Shown: positions 17,725 through 26,577, numbered from the stretch's first letter. The stretch: DNA of 64,000 nucleotides from Ferrimonas senticii DSM 18821 (GCF_000422665.1 NZ_KE383898.1:1-64000), one strand, 5' to 3'. Numbers and translations: made by a program. The notes: generated by a model not told the origin, from the sequence alone.

Positions 17725-18081
17725 GCTTGTGTGTCCAAGGCAAAACCTTAAAATAGCGTTTGTTCGGAACAGGCACTGCTAGACGCATTCGACAGGGAGT
17801 TGGTGTTAAAGGCAGCGTCGCTGCGAGAGTGACCTCTACAGGGAGTGGAGTTACCCAACCAGCACCGAACTCAAGGACCCCTATTGCAGGGTTGGAAGCT
17901 CGGATTGGCTTTCTACCAGGATGGTAAGTACTAAGGTACACGGAAGCTGCAGGATGCAGCTAGGGATGATGCAGGGACTGCATACTAACGCAAGGATGGG
18001 CCAGGGATTGGCGAAAATTTAAGCCGGATAGCTTAACAAGCGCTGCTGGGCCGCAACCTTTGGTTGCGGCCCAACTTTTTT
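17725..18081 (+). ncRNA. csrB: CsrB-like CsrA-titrating RNA, copy 1
   Basis: A non-coding transcript carrying about 15 GGA motifs between 17766 and 18031, many in the CAGGATG, CAGGGA, AAGGA or ACGGA contexts seen in hairpin loops of E. coli CsrB. Short inverted repeats flank several of them, for example ACCAGGATGGT and GCTGCAGGATGCAGC. It ends in a strong terminator at 18047-18081. Such RNAs sequester CsrA/RsmA and relieve its translational repression. The 5' end is uncertain: GACAGGGAG at 17791 resembles the E. coli CsrB start, but a GGA hairpin lies earlier at 17761-17771. Short frames across it are not coding. Confidence 0.85.
18047..18081 (+). terminator. Terminator of CsrB-like RNA 1
   Basis: A 12-base stem TGGGCCGCAACC (18047-18058) with GGTTGCGGCCCA (18062-18073), then a T-tract. 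Confidence 0.92.
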
Positions 18082-18172
18082 GTCCGCTGCCCAGTAGCGA
18101 TGACGTTGATTGTGCTAGCAAAGCCTCGGATAGAGATCCGAATATAGGTGCTTATACCAATTCTTTAGTTGA

Positions 18173-18190
18173 TGTAAGAGATTGCCCATA
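18173..18190 (+). promoter_or_regulatory. GacA/UvrY-like upstream element, copy 2
   Basis: TGTAAGAGATTGCCCATA closely resembles the element before the first RNA and keeps TGTAAG of the GacA/UvrY box. It is about 125 bases upstream of the -35 of the second RNA. Confidence 0.5.
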
Positions 18191-18303
18191 GTGGCCGTTA
18201 ACATTTTGTGCATTTGGGACAAATGTCCTTTTTTTACAGTAACTTGAATCGAATTCGTAAGTTGCCAGTGTCTACTGTGTAGATTTTAACCTGTGACATC
18301 GAC

Positions 18304-18331
18304 TTGCCGCCTGTTGTGGTTTCGCTACACT
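18304..18331 (+). promoter_or_regulatory. Promoter of CsrB-like RNA 2
   Basis: TTGCCG (18304-18309), a 16-base spacer and TACACT (18326-18331) predict a start near 18338. The first bases GTCAACGGGAAC resemble the E. coli CsrB 5' end. Confidence 0.55.
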
Positions 18332-18337
18332 TACTTA

Positions 18338-18712
18338 CGTCAACGGGAACATGGATTGCGATTGCTTCACCAACGGATTTGGTGGCAATCACTGTTTCAA
18401 GGACGAGCTAAGGACATCTTCAGGACGAAGAGTGATCGATTACAGGAACAGTAGTCGTGGAATGGAAGCCAGTACGTTGAGCGTATCAGTCATCACGGAA
18501 CGGTAATGGAATTATCACGATGACCCTTATCATGGATTGATAAGAGCAGGACGCGGATGCGGGAGTACACGGAAGCCGATGGATAGGCTTAGGGAATGTT
18601 GCAGGACGCAATAGTACGCATGGATGATGCAGGGAGCACCAATTCAACATAGGAATGTTGGCGTTAAAGTAAGACCCGAACCGCAACGGCTACGCTGTTG
18701 CGGTTCTTTTTT
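18338..18712 (+). ncRNA. csrC: CsrB-like CsrA-titrating RNA, copy 2
   Basis: A second sponge RNA directly downstream, with about 22 GGA motifs (CAGGACG, AAGGACG, ATGGATGA, CAGGGAG and similar) in roughly 335 bases before its terminator. GGA density is far above that of surrounding DNA. A plausible promoter and 5' end are visible, and the terminator is strong. Its sequence differs enough from copy 1 that the two are not a recent duplication, yet both keep the same upstream element. The symbol is by analogy; it could equally be called csrB2. Confidence 0.85.
18678..18712 (+). terminator. Terminator of CsrB-like RNA 2
   Basis: GAACCGCAAC (18678-18687) pairs with GTTGCGGTTC (18697-18706), with a small inner stem and a following run of T. 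Confidence 0.92.
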
Positions 18713-18760
18713 GTCGGTATAAAATACGCAGGCAATCGGCTTGGCGATCACTAGCCAACA

Positions 18761-18785
18761 AAAACGCAGACCTGCTGCGTTTTTT
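18761..18785. terminator. Bidirectional terminator before DUF3301 gene end
   Basis: AAAACGCAG (18761-18769) pairs with CTGCGTTTT (18775-18783) with A/T tracts on both sides. It probably ends the minus-strand DUF3549-DUF3301 unit. Confidence 0.75.
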
Positions 18786-18850
18786 ATTCAGTGTTAATGG
18801 GGGCTGGCTAGATCAGTTGTTGTCGCGAGGCTGGCACAGCGCTAAGAGAA

Positions 18851-19267
18851 TTAACAGCTGCCACAGCCGCGTTTGTTGCTGCCACAACTGCTGCTTCCGC
18901 CGCCACAACCACCACCAACGCTGATCCGCCCCTGCGCGCTTGGCGCTTGTTGCCAATCTGGTTCGGGGTACAGCGGCATCTTAATGTCGGTTAACTTGCG
19001 GCCGCTGAAATGCAGCGTGGCTTTGAGATGATTGATGCCATCGGTGCTAAACTCCAGCTGATATTCACAGTGCCAGCCTAATCCTGACCCCGCGACTTTG
19101 CCGAGGCGGGCTTTGGTGCGGGCGACATTCAAAAATTGCAAGCGACGCTGCTGACACAAACGATACGCGTGCAATGTGGCCCCTTCAGATATCGGGCGCA
19201 GTTGCCAAAACAGCATGCCAACAGCGGCGCAGCTCATTAACAGCAGCAGGTCAAACAAGTTCAACAT
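18851..19267 (-). CDS. DUF3301 membrane protein with Gly/Cys tail
   Basis: A 138-residue protein. A single N-terminal membrane segment (about 3-22) is followed by RPISEGATLHAYRLCQQRRLQ and a beta-rich domain containing EYQLEFSTDGINHLKATLHF, the DUF3301 pattern. The last 25 residues are Gly/Ser/Cys-rich (VGGGCGGGSSSCGSNKRGC then GSC), with four cysteines including the final residue. Function unknown. It lies six bases downstream of the DUF3549 gene and is surely co-transcribed with it. Confidence 0.78.
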   Translation of the reverse strand: MLNLFDLLLLMSCAAVGMLFWQLRPISEGATLHAYRLCQQRRLQFLNVARTKARLGKVAGSGLGWHCEYQLEFSTDGINHLKATLHFSGRKLTDIKMPLYPEPDWQQAPSAQGRISVGGGCGGGSSSCGSNKRGCGSC

Positions 19268-19273
19268 TCGGTA

Positions 19274-20287
19274 CTAGCCTCGGATGGCGTTCATCAACTG
19301 GGAGATCGCCGCAGTAAGTTGTTCGCTTCGATTCGGATCTCGCAATGCGGCCAGCACCCAAGGGCGAGTATTGGGCTGGGCCACCAGATCCAGATACAGC
19401 TGATTAAATAGGTTTCCAGGGTGCTCGGCAAGTTGCTGTAAGAACGCGTTGACGTTGCTGTGATCCAGTCCTAGCCATAATCGAGCACTGATGGTGATCA
19501 GTGCATCGGCAGACAGTGGCTGCTGCAGCAGTTCGGTTAACGCTGGGGTTAACTGCGAAGGGTTACCGGCGAGGCCGCGCAGTGCCATCAGCATTTGCGC
19601 TTCGTCTTCAGCAACCGCTGCCCGCCGGCGTAATACCTGAGCGACAGATTCTGGCAGTTCAAAGTGTTCGGCCACGCTGATTAAGGCATTAAATGCCTCT
19701 GCTGGCAGTTGTGGCAGTGCCATCGCCAATTGCGCGGCGTCACTACTGGTCAAACGGCAACAGTAATCCGCTAATCCCTGCAAGCCCAGATGTTGCCAAT
19801 TATCCCAGCCTCGCTGACCGGCAATGTATTCTTGCACCGCTTCAAAGTGAACGCTGGCGGGCTGCGCCAGTGCCAGTCGTACGCGAGCGTTAAATACCGC
19901 CATCTTTTCGTCGGTTGGGGCAAAGATGAATGGGTTAGATGCCAGTCGCTGTTGTTGCTGTTCGCTGATGTCGCCGGTGACATCGTTACCGAGAGCTTCA
20001 ATCACCAACTGTAAAAATTGATTGCGAGCGGCAGGGTTGATCAGCCCTTGTTCATCCAACGGCAGCTTTAAAAACCACACGTAGTGCTGCATTGCGATGG
20101 TTGGATCCCAGAACAAAATCCCGATCCATGCGTGACCCGCACGAGGGAATGGGTAAGGCAGTCTGCCTTGCTCAAATTGGGCAAATTGTTCGCTGGCCAG
20201 TGGCGTTACGCGGCGGCCAAGATCGAAGACACGATATTGGGTGCCGGCGAGCGACAGAAACTGGTCAAGGGTGGTGATGTCGGCCAT
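19274..20287 (-). CDS. DUF3549 family protein
   Basis: A 337-residue soluble protein of a conserved gammaproteobacterial family with no known function. The start MADITTLDQFLSLAGTQYRV and the RVTPLASEQFAQFEQGRLPYPFP region are typical. The C-terminal half is a series of short alpha-helical units rich in Leu/Ala, resembling a helical-repeat solenoid. GTG 20299 is a possible earlier start adding four residues. Conserved pairing with the DUF3301 gene suggests a shared role, perhaps at the membrane. Confidence 0.75.
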   Translation of the reverse strand: MADITTLDQFLSLAGTQYRVFDLGRRVTPLASEQFAQFEQGRLPYPFPRAGHAWIGILFWDPTIAMQHYVWFLKLPLDEQGLINPAARNQFLQLVIEALGNDVTGDISEQQQQRLASNPFIFAPTDEKMAVFNARVRLALAQPASVHFEAVQEYIAGQRGWDNWQHLGLQGLADYCCRLTSSDAAQLAMALPQLPAEAFNALISVAEHFELPESVAQVLRRRAAVAEDEAQMLMALRGLAGNPSQLTPALTELLQQPLSADALITISARLWLGLDHSNVNAFLQQLAEHPGNLFNQLYLDLVAQPNTRPWVLAALRDPNRSEQLTAAISQLMNAIRG

Positions 20288-20402
20288 CGTTGGACTCACA
20301 GCAGCTAAAAAAATCGCCGCAGTATAGCACTTTCAGTATTGATAGGGTCGGATTGCGCAAGATGCTATCATCCGCCGCCCAGCGTTAACCGTGGAGTCAT
20401 CA

Positions 20403-20732
20403 ATGAATGCCTTGGTGCAAAATTCGCTAACCCAAATTGAACAACAACTGCGCCAGTGCGGTCGCTGGCAAACTACCCCGCCGAGTGCTGAGGCGTTGGC
20501 GAGCACCGCCCCGTTTTGTTGCGACAGCATGCCGTTTGAACAGTGGCTACAGTTTGTGTTGCTGCCACGGATGCAAGCGCTACTGGATAGCGGGGCAGCG
20601 CTGCCAACGGCAGTGGCCATCGCCCCGATGGCCGAGTACGTGTTTGGTGCCAATCCGGATTGTCAGACACTGATTGCACACTTGGCTGAATTTGATCGTT
20701 TATTAAGTGGGAGCGAACCCCGTGGAAATTGA
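20403..20732 (+). CDS. yqcC: YqcC family protein
   Basis: A 109-residue protein, the same length as E. coli YqcC (DUF446). Characteristic pieces are LTQIEQQLRQCGRWQTTPPS, PFCCDSMPFEQWLQFVLLPRM and the LPTAVAIAPMAEYVF region. Function unknown. GTGGAG lies six bases before ATG 20403. It overlaps truC, matching the E. coli yqcC-truC-yqcA order and implying co-expression with tRNA pseudouridine synthase. Confidence 0.9.
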   Translation: MNALVQNSLTQIEQQLRQCGRWQTTPPSAEALASTAPFCCDSMPFEQWLQFVLLPRMQALLDSGAALPTAVAIAPMAEYVFGANPDCQTLIAHLAEFDRLLSGSEPRGN

Positions 20733-21477
20733 TGTGGCCGACGCCGCTGCAGTCGCACCGCAGCGACTGCTGAAGATATTATTTGAAGATGCGCATCTGG
20801 TGGCGATCCATAAACCGGCAGGGTTGTTGGTGCATCGCAGTTGGTTGGCACGCAAAGAAACTGAATTTGCGATGCAGATGACCCGCGATCAGATTGGCTG
20901 TCACGTATATACCGTGCACCGACTGGATCGTCCGACCTCAGGGGTATTGCTGTTTGCTAAATCGTCCGAGGTGGCCCGCAGTCTGAGTGAGCAGTTTGCC
21001 AATCACCAAGTCGATAAACGCTATTTTGCCCTTTGCCGTGGTTTTGTGGATGAGGGCGGAGAGCTTGATTATCCGCTGAAACAGGAACTGGATCGGATTG
21101 CCGATAAGTTTGCCGACCAAGACAAGCCGGCGCAGGAAGCGATGACTCACTATCAGCCGCTGCGCCAAGGTGAGATGCCGTTTCCAGTCAGTCGTTATCC
21201 CTGTGCTCGTTACACGTTAATGGAACTTAAACCGATCACCGGCCGCAAGCATCAGTTGCGCCGCCATATGGCGCACCTGCGTCATCCGATTGTGGGTGAT
21301 ACTACCCACGGCTGCCGTCATCAAAACCAACTGTTCCGAGACCGGTTTGCGATGCAGCGCTTATGGCTGATCTGCATGTCGATGAGCCTAACCCATCCGG
21401 TTACCGGTGAGTCGTTGTTGCTGGAAACCGAGCTTGAGGACGATTGGCAACAACCCTTTGCGGCGATGGGCTGGTAA
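20722..21477 (+). CDS. truC: tRNA pseudouridine(65) synthase
   Basis: Isomerises U65 in the acceptor stem of certain tRNAs. It is an RluA-family enzyme of about 251 residues. The catalytic aspartate is in the motif HRLDRPTSGVLLFAKS; the fold continues with KRYFALCRG and the C-terminal motif TGRKHQLRRHMAHLRHPIVGD. GTG 20722, preceded by GGGAG, is my preferred start; GTG 20707 is an in-frame alternative. Either overlaps the yqcC 3' end. Unlike E. coli TruC it ends soon after the catalytic domain. Confidence 0.93.
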   Translation: MEIDVADAAAVAPQRLLKILFEDAHLVAIHKPAGLLVHRSWLARKETEFAMQMTRDQIGCHVYTVHRLDRPTSGVLLFAKSSEVARSLSEQFANHQVDKRYFALCRGFVDEGGELDYPLKQELDRIADKFADQDKPAQEAMTHYQPLRQGEMPFPVSRYPCARYTLMELKPITGRKHQLRRHMAHLRHPIVGDTTHGCRHQNQLFRDRFAMQRLWLICMSMSLTHPVTGESLLLETELEDDWQQPFAAMGW

Positions 21478-21488
21478 TCGTCGCCGAG

Positions 21489-21617
21489 CTAACTGGCGCC
21501 GCGGGCGACTGGCCCTTGTTCCCGCTGTTCAGTAACGAAGAACAGGTTACGACGCACCCGTCGCTTGTGGTGCACTTTTAAGTGGATCTGCCGGCGGCGG
21601 TGACTACGTTGCTGCAT
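21489..21617 (-). CDS. Small basic protein, hypothetical
   Basis: A 42-codon frame in the truC-yqcA gap on the opposite strand. It starts MQQRSHRRRQIHLKVHHKRR and is very rich in Arg, Lys and His in its first half (pattern KRRVRRNLFF). GAGAGG stands 4-9 bases upstream of its ATG. I do not recognise the protein. A nucleic-acid- or ribosome-associated role would suit the charge, but expression is unproven and it may be chance. Confidence 0.35.
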   Translation of the reverse strand: MQQRSHRRRQIHLKVHHKRRVRRNLFFVTEQREQGPVARGAS

Positions 21618-21731
21618 GGGACCTCTCAAATCGCGGATGTGCCCAATAGAGGACAGGCCATTGGGCAAAGATTGCGCGTGGCAGAAGCATAGAGTAACTT
21701 TCGCTACAGGTGTAGCTAAGCGGTTACTTTG

Positions 21732-22211
21732 ATGCTAAATATTCGTTTGATTGTCGGTTCGGTTTATGGCGGCGCGGAGTACGTTGCCGAACAAGTAGAG
21801 GCAGTGCTGCTGGCTGCGGGCCACCAGGTTAGTTGGCTGGCGGAGTTAACTGAACAAGACTCAGCTGCGCTCAATGGCCAAGTGTTGCTGGTGATCTGTT
21901 CAACCACCGGCGCCGGCGATCTTCCGGATAATATCGCGCCGCTGTTCTTTGCCCTTAAAGATCGTTTCCCACTACTGCCACAAAGCCACTACGGCGTTAT
22001 CGCCCTTGGTGACAGCAGCTATGGCGAAACCTTTTGCGGTGGCGGGCGTCAGTTTGATCAGTTGCTTGCTGAGCTGGGGGCGAAACGGGTTGGCGAGCCG
22101 CTACAGATTGACGCTTGTGAAACCATGGAACCGGAGATACCCGCGTTAGAGTGGCTGCAAAACTGGTTGGCGGCATTGTCACGCCAGCCCTCTGCCGACT
22201 CGACCTCTTAG
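21732..22211 (+). CDS. yqcA: YqcA-like flavodoxin
   Basis: A short-chain flavodoxin of about 159 residues, an FMN-binding electron carrier of the YqcA/MioC group. The FMN phosphate loop lies in IVGSVYGGAEYVAEQVE; flavin-ring loops are CSTTGAGDLPDN and ALGDSSYGETFCGGG. ATG 21732 is chosen; an upstream TTG at 21729 is possible. It sits close after truC and nine bases before the PTS gene, so it may be co-transcribed with the permease. The E. coli orthologue also follows truC. Confidence 0.9.
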   Translation: MLNIRLIVGSVYGGAEYVAEQVEAVLLAAGHQVSWLAELTEQDSAALNGQVLLVICSTTGAGDLPDNIAPLFFALKDRFPLLPQSHYGVIALGDSSYGETFCGGGRQFDQLLAELGAKRVGEPLQIDACETMEPEIPALEWLQNWLAALSRQPSADSTS

Positions 22212-22220
22212 GTTAGCGTT

Positions 22221-23672
22221 ATGCGCAGTAAGCTGTTCCACCGCATGCAGCGGATGGGCAAGGCGCTGATGGTCCCAGTGGCGGTGCTACCGATGGCAGG
22301 GTTGCTGTTAGGGCTGGCACAATCTGGTCTTCCGTCACCGCTGTTGGCTTCACTGCTGTTTGCCACGGGGGAGGCGATTTTCACCCTGCTGCCACTGATG
22401 TTTGCCGTTGCCGTAGCACTGACCTTTTGTCATCAAGATGGTACGGCTGCCTTGGCGGCACTGACCGGGTTTGCGGCTAAGTTGGCGGCAATGGCAACCT
22501 TAGCTCAGCATTATGGCTGGGAAACCACCGATATTTTTGGCTTTAACACCCTCAATACTGGGGTGCTCGGCGGGGTGCTGATCGGCATCGTCACCAGTTG
22601 GGTTTATCGTGAATTTCATCAGATCCGCTTGCCAGAGCTGTTTGCTTTTTTTGCTGGGCGGCGGTTTGTGCCGTTGATCAACATTCTTGCTGGAATGGTG
22701 GTCGGGATTGTGATGGCACTGCTGTGGCCACTGTTGCAGCAGCTGCTGGCTCAATTCACCGATTGGACTTTGTATCAGCGGCCGCTGCTGGCGTGGGGGA
22801 TCTATGGCGCTGGCGAACGGTTACTGATCCCATTGGGGCTGCATCACATCTGGAATCTGCCCTTTATGTATGAAGTCGGCTCTTTTAGTGCGGCCAATGG
22901 GCAACTGATCCACGGTGAAGTGAATCGCTTCTTAGCTGGCGATGCCAATGCTGGCCATCTGGCCGGCGGCTATTTGATCAAAATGTTTGGATTGCCTGCA
23001 GCGGCGTTGGCGATTTGGCGCAGCGCCGAACCGCGTCAGCGCAAACAGACGGCATCGATAATGTTGTCGGCGGCATTAACCAGTTGGTTGACTGGGGTGA
23101 CTGAGCCGATCGAATTTGCCTTTCTATTTATCTCACCGTTGTTGTTTACCATTCACGCGTTGCTGACCGGACTGGCCTACATCCTTGCCAATTGGGTTGA
23201 GCTGCACCACGGCATCGTGTTCTCTCACGGGCTTATCGATTTTCTGCTCTATTTCCATTTGGCGGACAACTTGCAGCAACTGCTGTGGTTAGGGCCGCTG
23301 TTTGCACTGATTTACTACGTGGTATTTCGCAGCATTATCGTTGCCCTTGATCTGCCGACGCCGGGACGCAACCGTCGACCACCGAAATCGTTAGGTGATA
23401 AGCACCTTGAGCCATTGTTGCTGGCACTGGGCGGCGCGCAAAACTTGAAGAGTGTTGACGCTTGTTTAACGCGGCTTCGGCTGTCGCTGCATCAGCCCGA
23501 ACTTATCGACAAAGAAGCACTGACTATCCTTGGCGCTAAAGGGGTGCTGGTTTATGGCGAAGGGGTGCAGATTGTGCTGGGACCGCAGGCCGAGCGGATC
23601 AGCGGCCTGCTGCAACAAGCCCTTAAAGGCGGCCAACACGCCGATAAAAACGATGGCATCAATGCCACTTAG
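22221..23672 (+). CDS. PTS EIICB, glucose/N-acetylglucosamine type
   Basis: A 483-residue sugar permease of the phosphotransferase system. The EIIC part (about 1-385) has around ten membrane segments, the start KLFHRMQRMGKALMVPVAVLPMAGLLLG and the conserved GVTEPIEFAFLFISP. The EIIB domain follows (about 400-470), with the phosphorylation cysteine in VDACLTRLRLSL. There is no EIIA domain, so a separate Crr-type protein must supply it. Similarity to PtsG and NagE suggests glucose or N-acetylglucosamine; the sugar cannot be fixed from sequence. Confidence 0.88.
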   Translation: MRSKLFHRMQRMGKALMVPVAVLPMAGLLLGLAQSGLPSPLLASLLFATGEAIFTLLPLMFAVAVALTFCHQDGTAALAALTGFAAKLAAMATLAQHYGWETTDIFGFNTLNTGVLGGVLIGIVTSWVYREFHQIRLPELFAFFAGRRFVPLINILAGMVVGIVMALLWPLLQQLLAQFTDWTLYQRPLLAWGIYGAGERLLIPLGLHHIWNLPFMYEVGSFSAANGQLIHGEVNRFLAGDANAGHLAGGYLIKMFGLPAAALAIWRSAEPRQRKQTASIMLSAALTSWLTGVTEPIEFAFLFISPLLFTIHALLTGLAYILANWVELHHGIVFSHGLIDFLLYFHLADNLQQLLWLGPLFALIYYVVFRSIIVALDLPTPGRNRRPPKSLGDKHLEPLLLALGGAQNLKSVDACLTRLRLSLHQPELIDKEALTILGAKGVLVYGEGVQIVLGPQAERISGLLQQALKGGQHADKNDGINAT

Positions 23673-23754
23673 GTTTGGCGTTTTTGGCTGTTTGGTTGCC
23701 AATAGCGCCATGCAACACTGGGGCAATTTGTAGCAACGACGTAAGGGACAACCG

Positions 23755-25539
23755 ATGCGACACTATCAAGCGCCTCAGCGCGATACCCTGTTTGTGATGA
23801 AAGAGTTGCTGGGCTTTGAACAGCACTATCAAACCCTTGGCTTTGATGAAGCCAGCCCTGATATGGTGCAGGCGATCTTTGCCGAATCGGCCAAATTTGC
23901 CGAAAATGTGCTGTTGCCGATTGACGCTAATGGCGATGCCGGTTGTCAGTTTGATGAGGGCGTGGTGACTACCCCGGCGGGTTTTAAAGAAGCGTATCAG
24001 CAGTACGTCGAGAGTGGCTGGCCGGGGATGACTCATGAGTTAGAGTTTGGTGGTCAAGGTTTGCCTTACTCGTTGGCCGGGATGGTATCGGAGTGGAATT
24101 CGTCGGCCAACCACGCTTGGGCGATGTACCCCGGACTCACCCAAGGTTGCATTGAGACTATCCGCGAATATGCCCCAGAAACGTTAAAGAATAACTACTT
24201 ACCTAAATTGGTTGAGGGCACGTGGACCGGCACCATGTGCTTAACCGAACCCCATTGTGGTTCCGATTTGGGGATGTTGAAAACCAAAGCTGAGCCAAAT
24301 GACGATGGCAGTTATCGCCTTAACGGTACCAAGATCTTTATTTCCGCCGGTGAGCACGATCTGTCCGACAACATTGTTCATATCGTAATTGCGCGGTTAC
24401 CGGATGCGCCGGCGGGCACCAAAGGCATTTCGCTGTTCGTGGTACCTAAGTTTAATGTTGATGAAGAAGGTGAACTGGCGGGACGTAATGGTGTGCACTG
24501 TGGCTCGATTGAACATAAGATGGGCATTAATGGCTCGGCGACCTGCGTGATCAATTTTGACGATGCCAAGGGCTATCTGATTGGTGAACCTAACCGCGGC
24601 CTGAATGCGATGTTTACCTTTATGAACGTCGCCCGTATTGGCGTTGGCGTAGAAGGGCTGTCAGCGTGTGAGGCGGCCTATCAAGGGGCGCTGAGCTATG
24701 CCAAAGAGCGTACGCAGTTCCGGGCTATGGATGGGGTGAAGAATCCCAATGCCGCTGCCGATACCATTATTCATCACCCTGATGTGCGGCGGATGTTGCT
24801 GACTCAAAAAGCCTTCGCCGAAGGCGGTCGGGCGTTGGTGCTGCACTGCATGCAATTGGCGGATCTAACCCTGTACGGCCAAGGCGAAGCCAAACAAGTG
24901 GCGGATGCAAAGTTGGCACTGCTGACCCCAATTCTTAAAGCCTTTATGACCGAAGTAGCGCAAGAGGCCACCAGCTATGGCATTCAGGTGTACGGCGGCC
25001 ACGGTTTTATTAAAGAGTGGGGGATGGAGCAGTTGGCTCGTGACACCCGCATTTGTACTTTGTACGAAGGCACTACCGGCATTCAAGCGCTGGATCTGCT
25101 CGGTCGTAAAGTGCTGGGTTCGCAGGGCAAATTGCTCGAAGCGGTTGGACAGGATTTACAGCAGATTTTGGCCGAAGCCGGCCGAGTGCCATCGTTGGCG
25201 GCTTATGCGCAAAGCTTGGGGGGCCATCTGCAAGAGCTGCAGACCATCACCAAAACCGTGGCTGCGAAGGCCGCAGCCAATCCGCTGGAGGTAGGGGCCG
25301 CTTCGGTAGATTACCTGATGTACTGCGGTTATGTGGTGATGGGGCACATGTGGCTGAAGATGGCGATAGTGGCGCAGCAGCAACTGGATGCTGGCACTGA
25401 TGAGGCCGATTTCTATCTAGCGAAGCTGCATACCGCTGCGTTTTATTTTGCGCGATTGCTGCCACGGGCCCAAACCCACAAAGCAGCGGCATTGGCGGGG
25501 ATGGATAGCCTGATGGCGATGCCGGAAAGCCAGTTTTAA
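23755..25539 (+). CDS. Acyl-CoA dehydrogenase, long DmdC/AidB-like form
   Basis: An FAD enzyme of 594 residues catalysing alpha-beta dehydrogenation of an acyl-CoA. Features in order: an N-terminal helical extension, GWPGMTHELEFGGQGLP, the flavin-binding CLTEPHCGSDLGMLKTKAE, KIFISAGEHDLSDN, the ARIGVGVEGLSACEAAYQGA helices, and LYEGTTGIQALDLLGRKVL with the likely catalytic Glu. A C-terminal extra domain (about 465-594) is typical of the 590-residue subgroup that includes DmdC. The substrate is unknown. Electrons would pass to an ETF such as the pair at 59407-61004. Confidence 0.88.
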   Translation: MRHYQAPQRDTLFVMKELLGFEQHYQTLGFDEASPDMVQAIFAESAKFAENVLLPIDANGDAGCQFDEGVVTTPAGFKEAYQQYVESGWPGMTHELEFGGQGLPYSLAGMVSEWNSSANHAWAMYPGLTQGCIETIREYAPETLKNNYLPKLVEGTWTGTMCLTEPHCGSDLGMLKTKAEPNDDGSYRLNGTKIFISAGEHDLSDNIVHIVIARLPDAPAGTKGISLFVVPKFNVDEEGELAGRNGVHCGSIEHKMGINGSATCVINFDDAKGYLIGEPNRGLNAMFTFMNVARIGVGVEGLSACEAAYQGALSYAKERTQFRAMDGVKNPNAAADTIIHHPDVRRMLLTQKAFAEGGRALVLHCMQLADLTLYGQGEAKQVADAKLALLTPILKAFMTEVAQEATSYGIQVYGGHGFIKEWGMEQLARDTRICTLYEGTTGIQALDLLGRKVLGSQGKLLEAVGQDLQQILAEAGRVPSLAAYAQSLGGHLQELQTITKTVAAKAAANPLEVGAASVDYLMYCGYVVMGHMWLKMAIVAQQQLDAGTDEADFYLAKLHTAAFYFARLLPRAQTHKAAALAGMDSLMAMPESQF

Positions 25540-25729
25540 CGCTCTATTAGTTGTCAGTTTGTAGTCAACAGCTATCAGTAAGAGCTTAGGGGCAGTTATT
25601 AGTCCGTAATTAACAGCGATTAGTAAAAGCAAAAAGCCCAGCTAGGTTAACCTAGCTGGGCTTTGCTATGACAGTAGCTCAGTCTTCTGAGCTGGTGCTC
25701 TTAACTAACCACGAATCACTGTTAACTGA
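25540..25729. repeat. Degenerate heptamer-like repeats and terminator at convergent ends
   Basis: Around the terminator at 25633-25664, the spacer contains degenerate TTAGTTGTCAGTTTG / TAACTGATTACTG stretches related to the arrays at 52884-53074 and 56787-56895. Confidence 0.5.
25633..25664. terminator. Bidirectional terminator, acyl-CoA dehydrogenase / dapD
   Basis: A perfect 16+16-base palindrome (25633-25648 with 25649-25664) with A and T tracts lies between convergent genes. Confidence 0.88.
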
Positions 25730-26566
25730 TTACTGCTCTTGAGCTTCCGCTTGACGCAGCAGTTCGTTGATGCCAACTTTAGAACGAGTCTTGGCATCCA
25801 CTTTCTTAACGATAACCGCAGCGTACAGGCTGTAGGTACCGCACTTGGATGGCAGGCTGCCGGATACCACAACTGAACCGGCTGGGATGCGGCCGTAGCT
25901 CACTTCGCCAGTTTCACGATCGAAGATGCGGGTGGATTGGCCGATGTAAACGCCCATTGAGATCACTGAGCCTTCTTCAACGATAACGCCTTCTACCACT
26001 TCAGAGCGGGCGCCGATAAAGCAGTTGTCTTCGATGATGGTTGGTGAAGCTTGCAGTGGCTCCAGTACGCCACCGATGCCAACGCCGCCTGACAGGTGTA
26101 CGTTCTTACCGATCTGAGCACAAGAGCCAACAGTCGCCCAAGTATCAACCATGGTGCCTTCGTCCACGTACGCGCCGATGTTGACGTAAGATGGCATCAG
26201 CACGGTGTTTTTAGCGATAAAGGCGCCTTGGCGTACGGTCGCTGGCGGTACTACACGCATGCCTTCAGCGCGGAAGCGCGCTTCGTCGTAATTAGCAAAC
26301 TTCAGCGGTACTTTGTCGAAGTACTTGGTCTCGCTGCCTTCTATCACTTGGTTGTCGAACAAACGGAACGACAGCAGTACCGCTTTTTTCAGCCATTCGT
26401 TAACGACCCACTGACCATCAACTTTCTGTGCCACGCGCGCTTCACCGCTGTCCAGCATTGCCAGCACATGTTTTACATCGGCCGCCAGCTCGGCGGGGGC
26501 GTTGGCTGGAGTCAGTTCGGCGCGTTGTTCAAACGCCGCTTCAATGCGTTGTTGCAGTTCGGTCAT
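25730..26566 (-). CDS. dapD: Tetrahydrodipicolinate N-succinyltransferase
   Basis: Transfers succinyl from succinyl-CoA to tetrahydrodipicolinate in the lysine/meso-DAP pathway. The 278-residue left-handed beta-helix protein aligns across its length with E. coli DapD. Blocks include [40 protein letters not shown], and [19 protein letters not shown], plus YDEARF. ATG 26566 has TAGGAG 8 bases upstream; GTG 26575 is rejected. Last gene of map-glnD-dapD, the same order as in E. coli. Confidence 0.97.
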   Translation of the reverse strand: MTELQQRIEAAFEQRAELTPANAPAELAADVKHVLAMLDSGEARVAQKVDGQWVVNEWLKKAVLLSFRLFDNQVIEGSETKYFDKVPLKFANYDEARFRAEGMRVVPPATVRQGAFIAKNTVLMPSYVNIGAYVDEGTMVDTWATVGSCAQIGKNVHLSGGVGIGGVLEPLQASPTIIEDNCFIGARSEVVEGVIVEEGSVISMGVYIGQSTRIFDRETGEVSYGRIPAGSVVVSGSLPSKCGTYSLYAAVIVKKVDAKTRSKVGINELLRQAEAQEQ

Positions 26567-26577
26567 GGATGACACTC

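Noticed and set aside
17711-17941. Open frames across the CsrB-like RNAs (also 18486-18686)
   Set aside because: The dense GGA motifs, inverted repeats and terminators show non-coding RNA; the frames are antisense and not protein-like.
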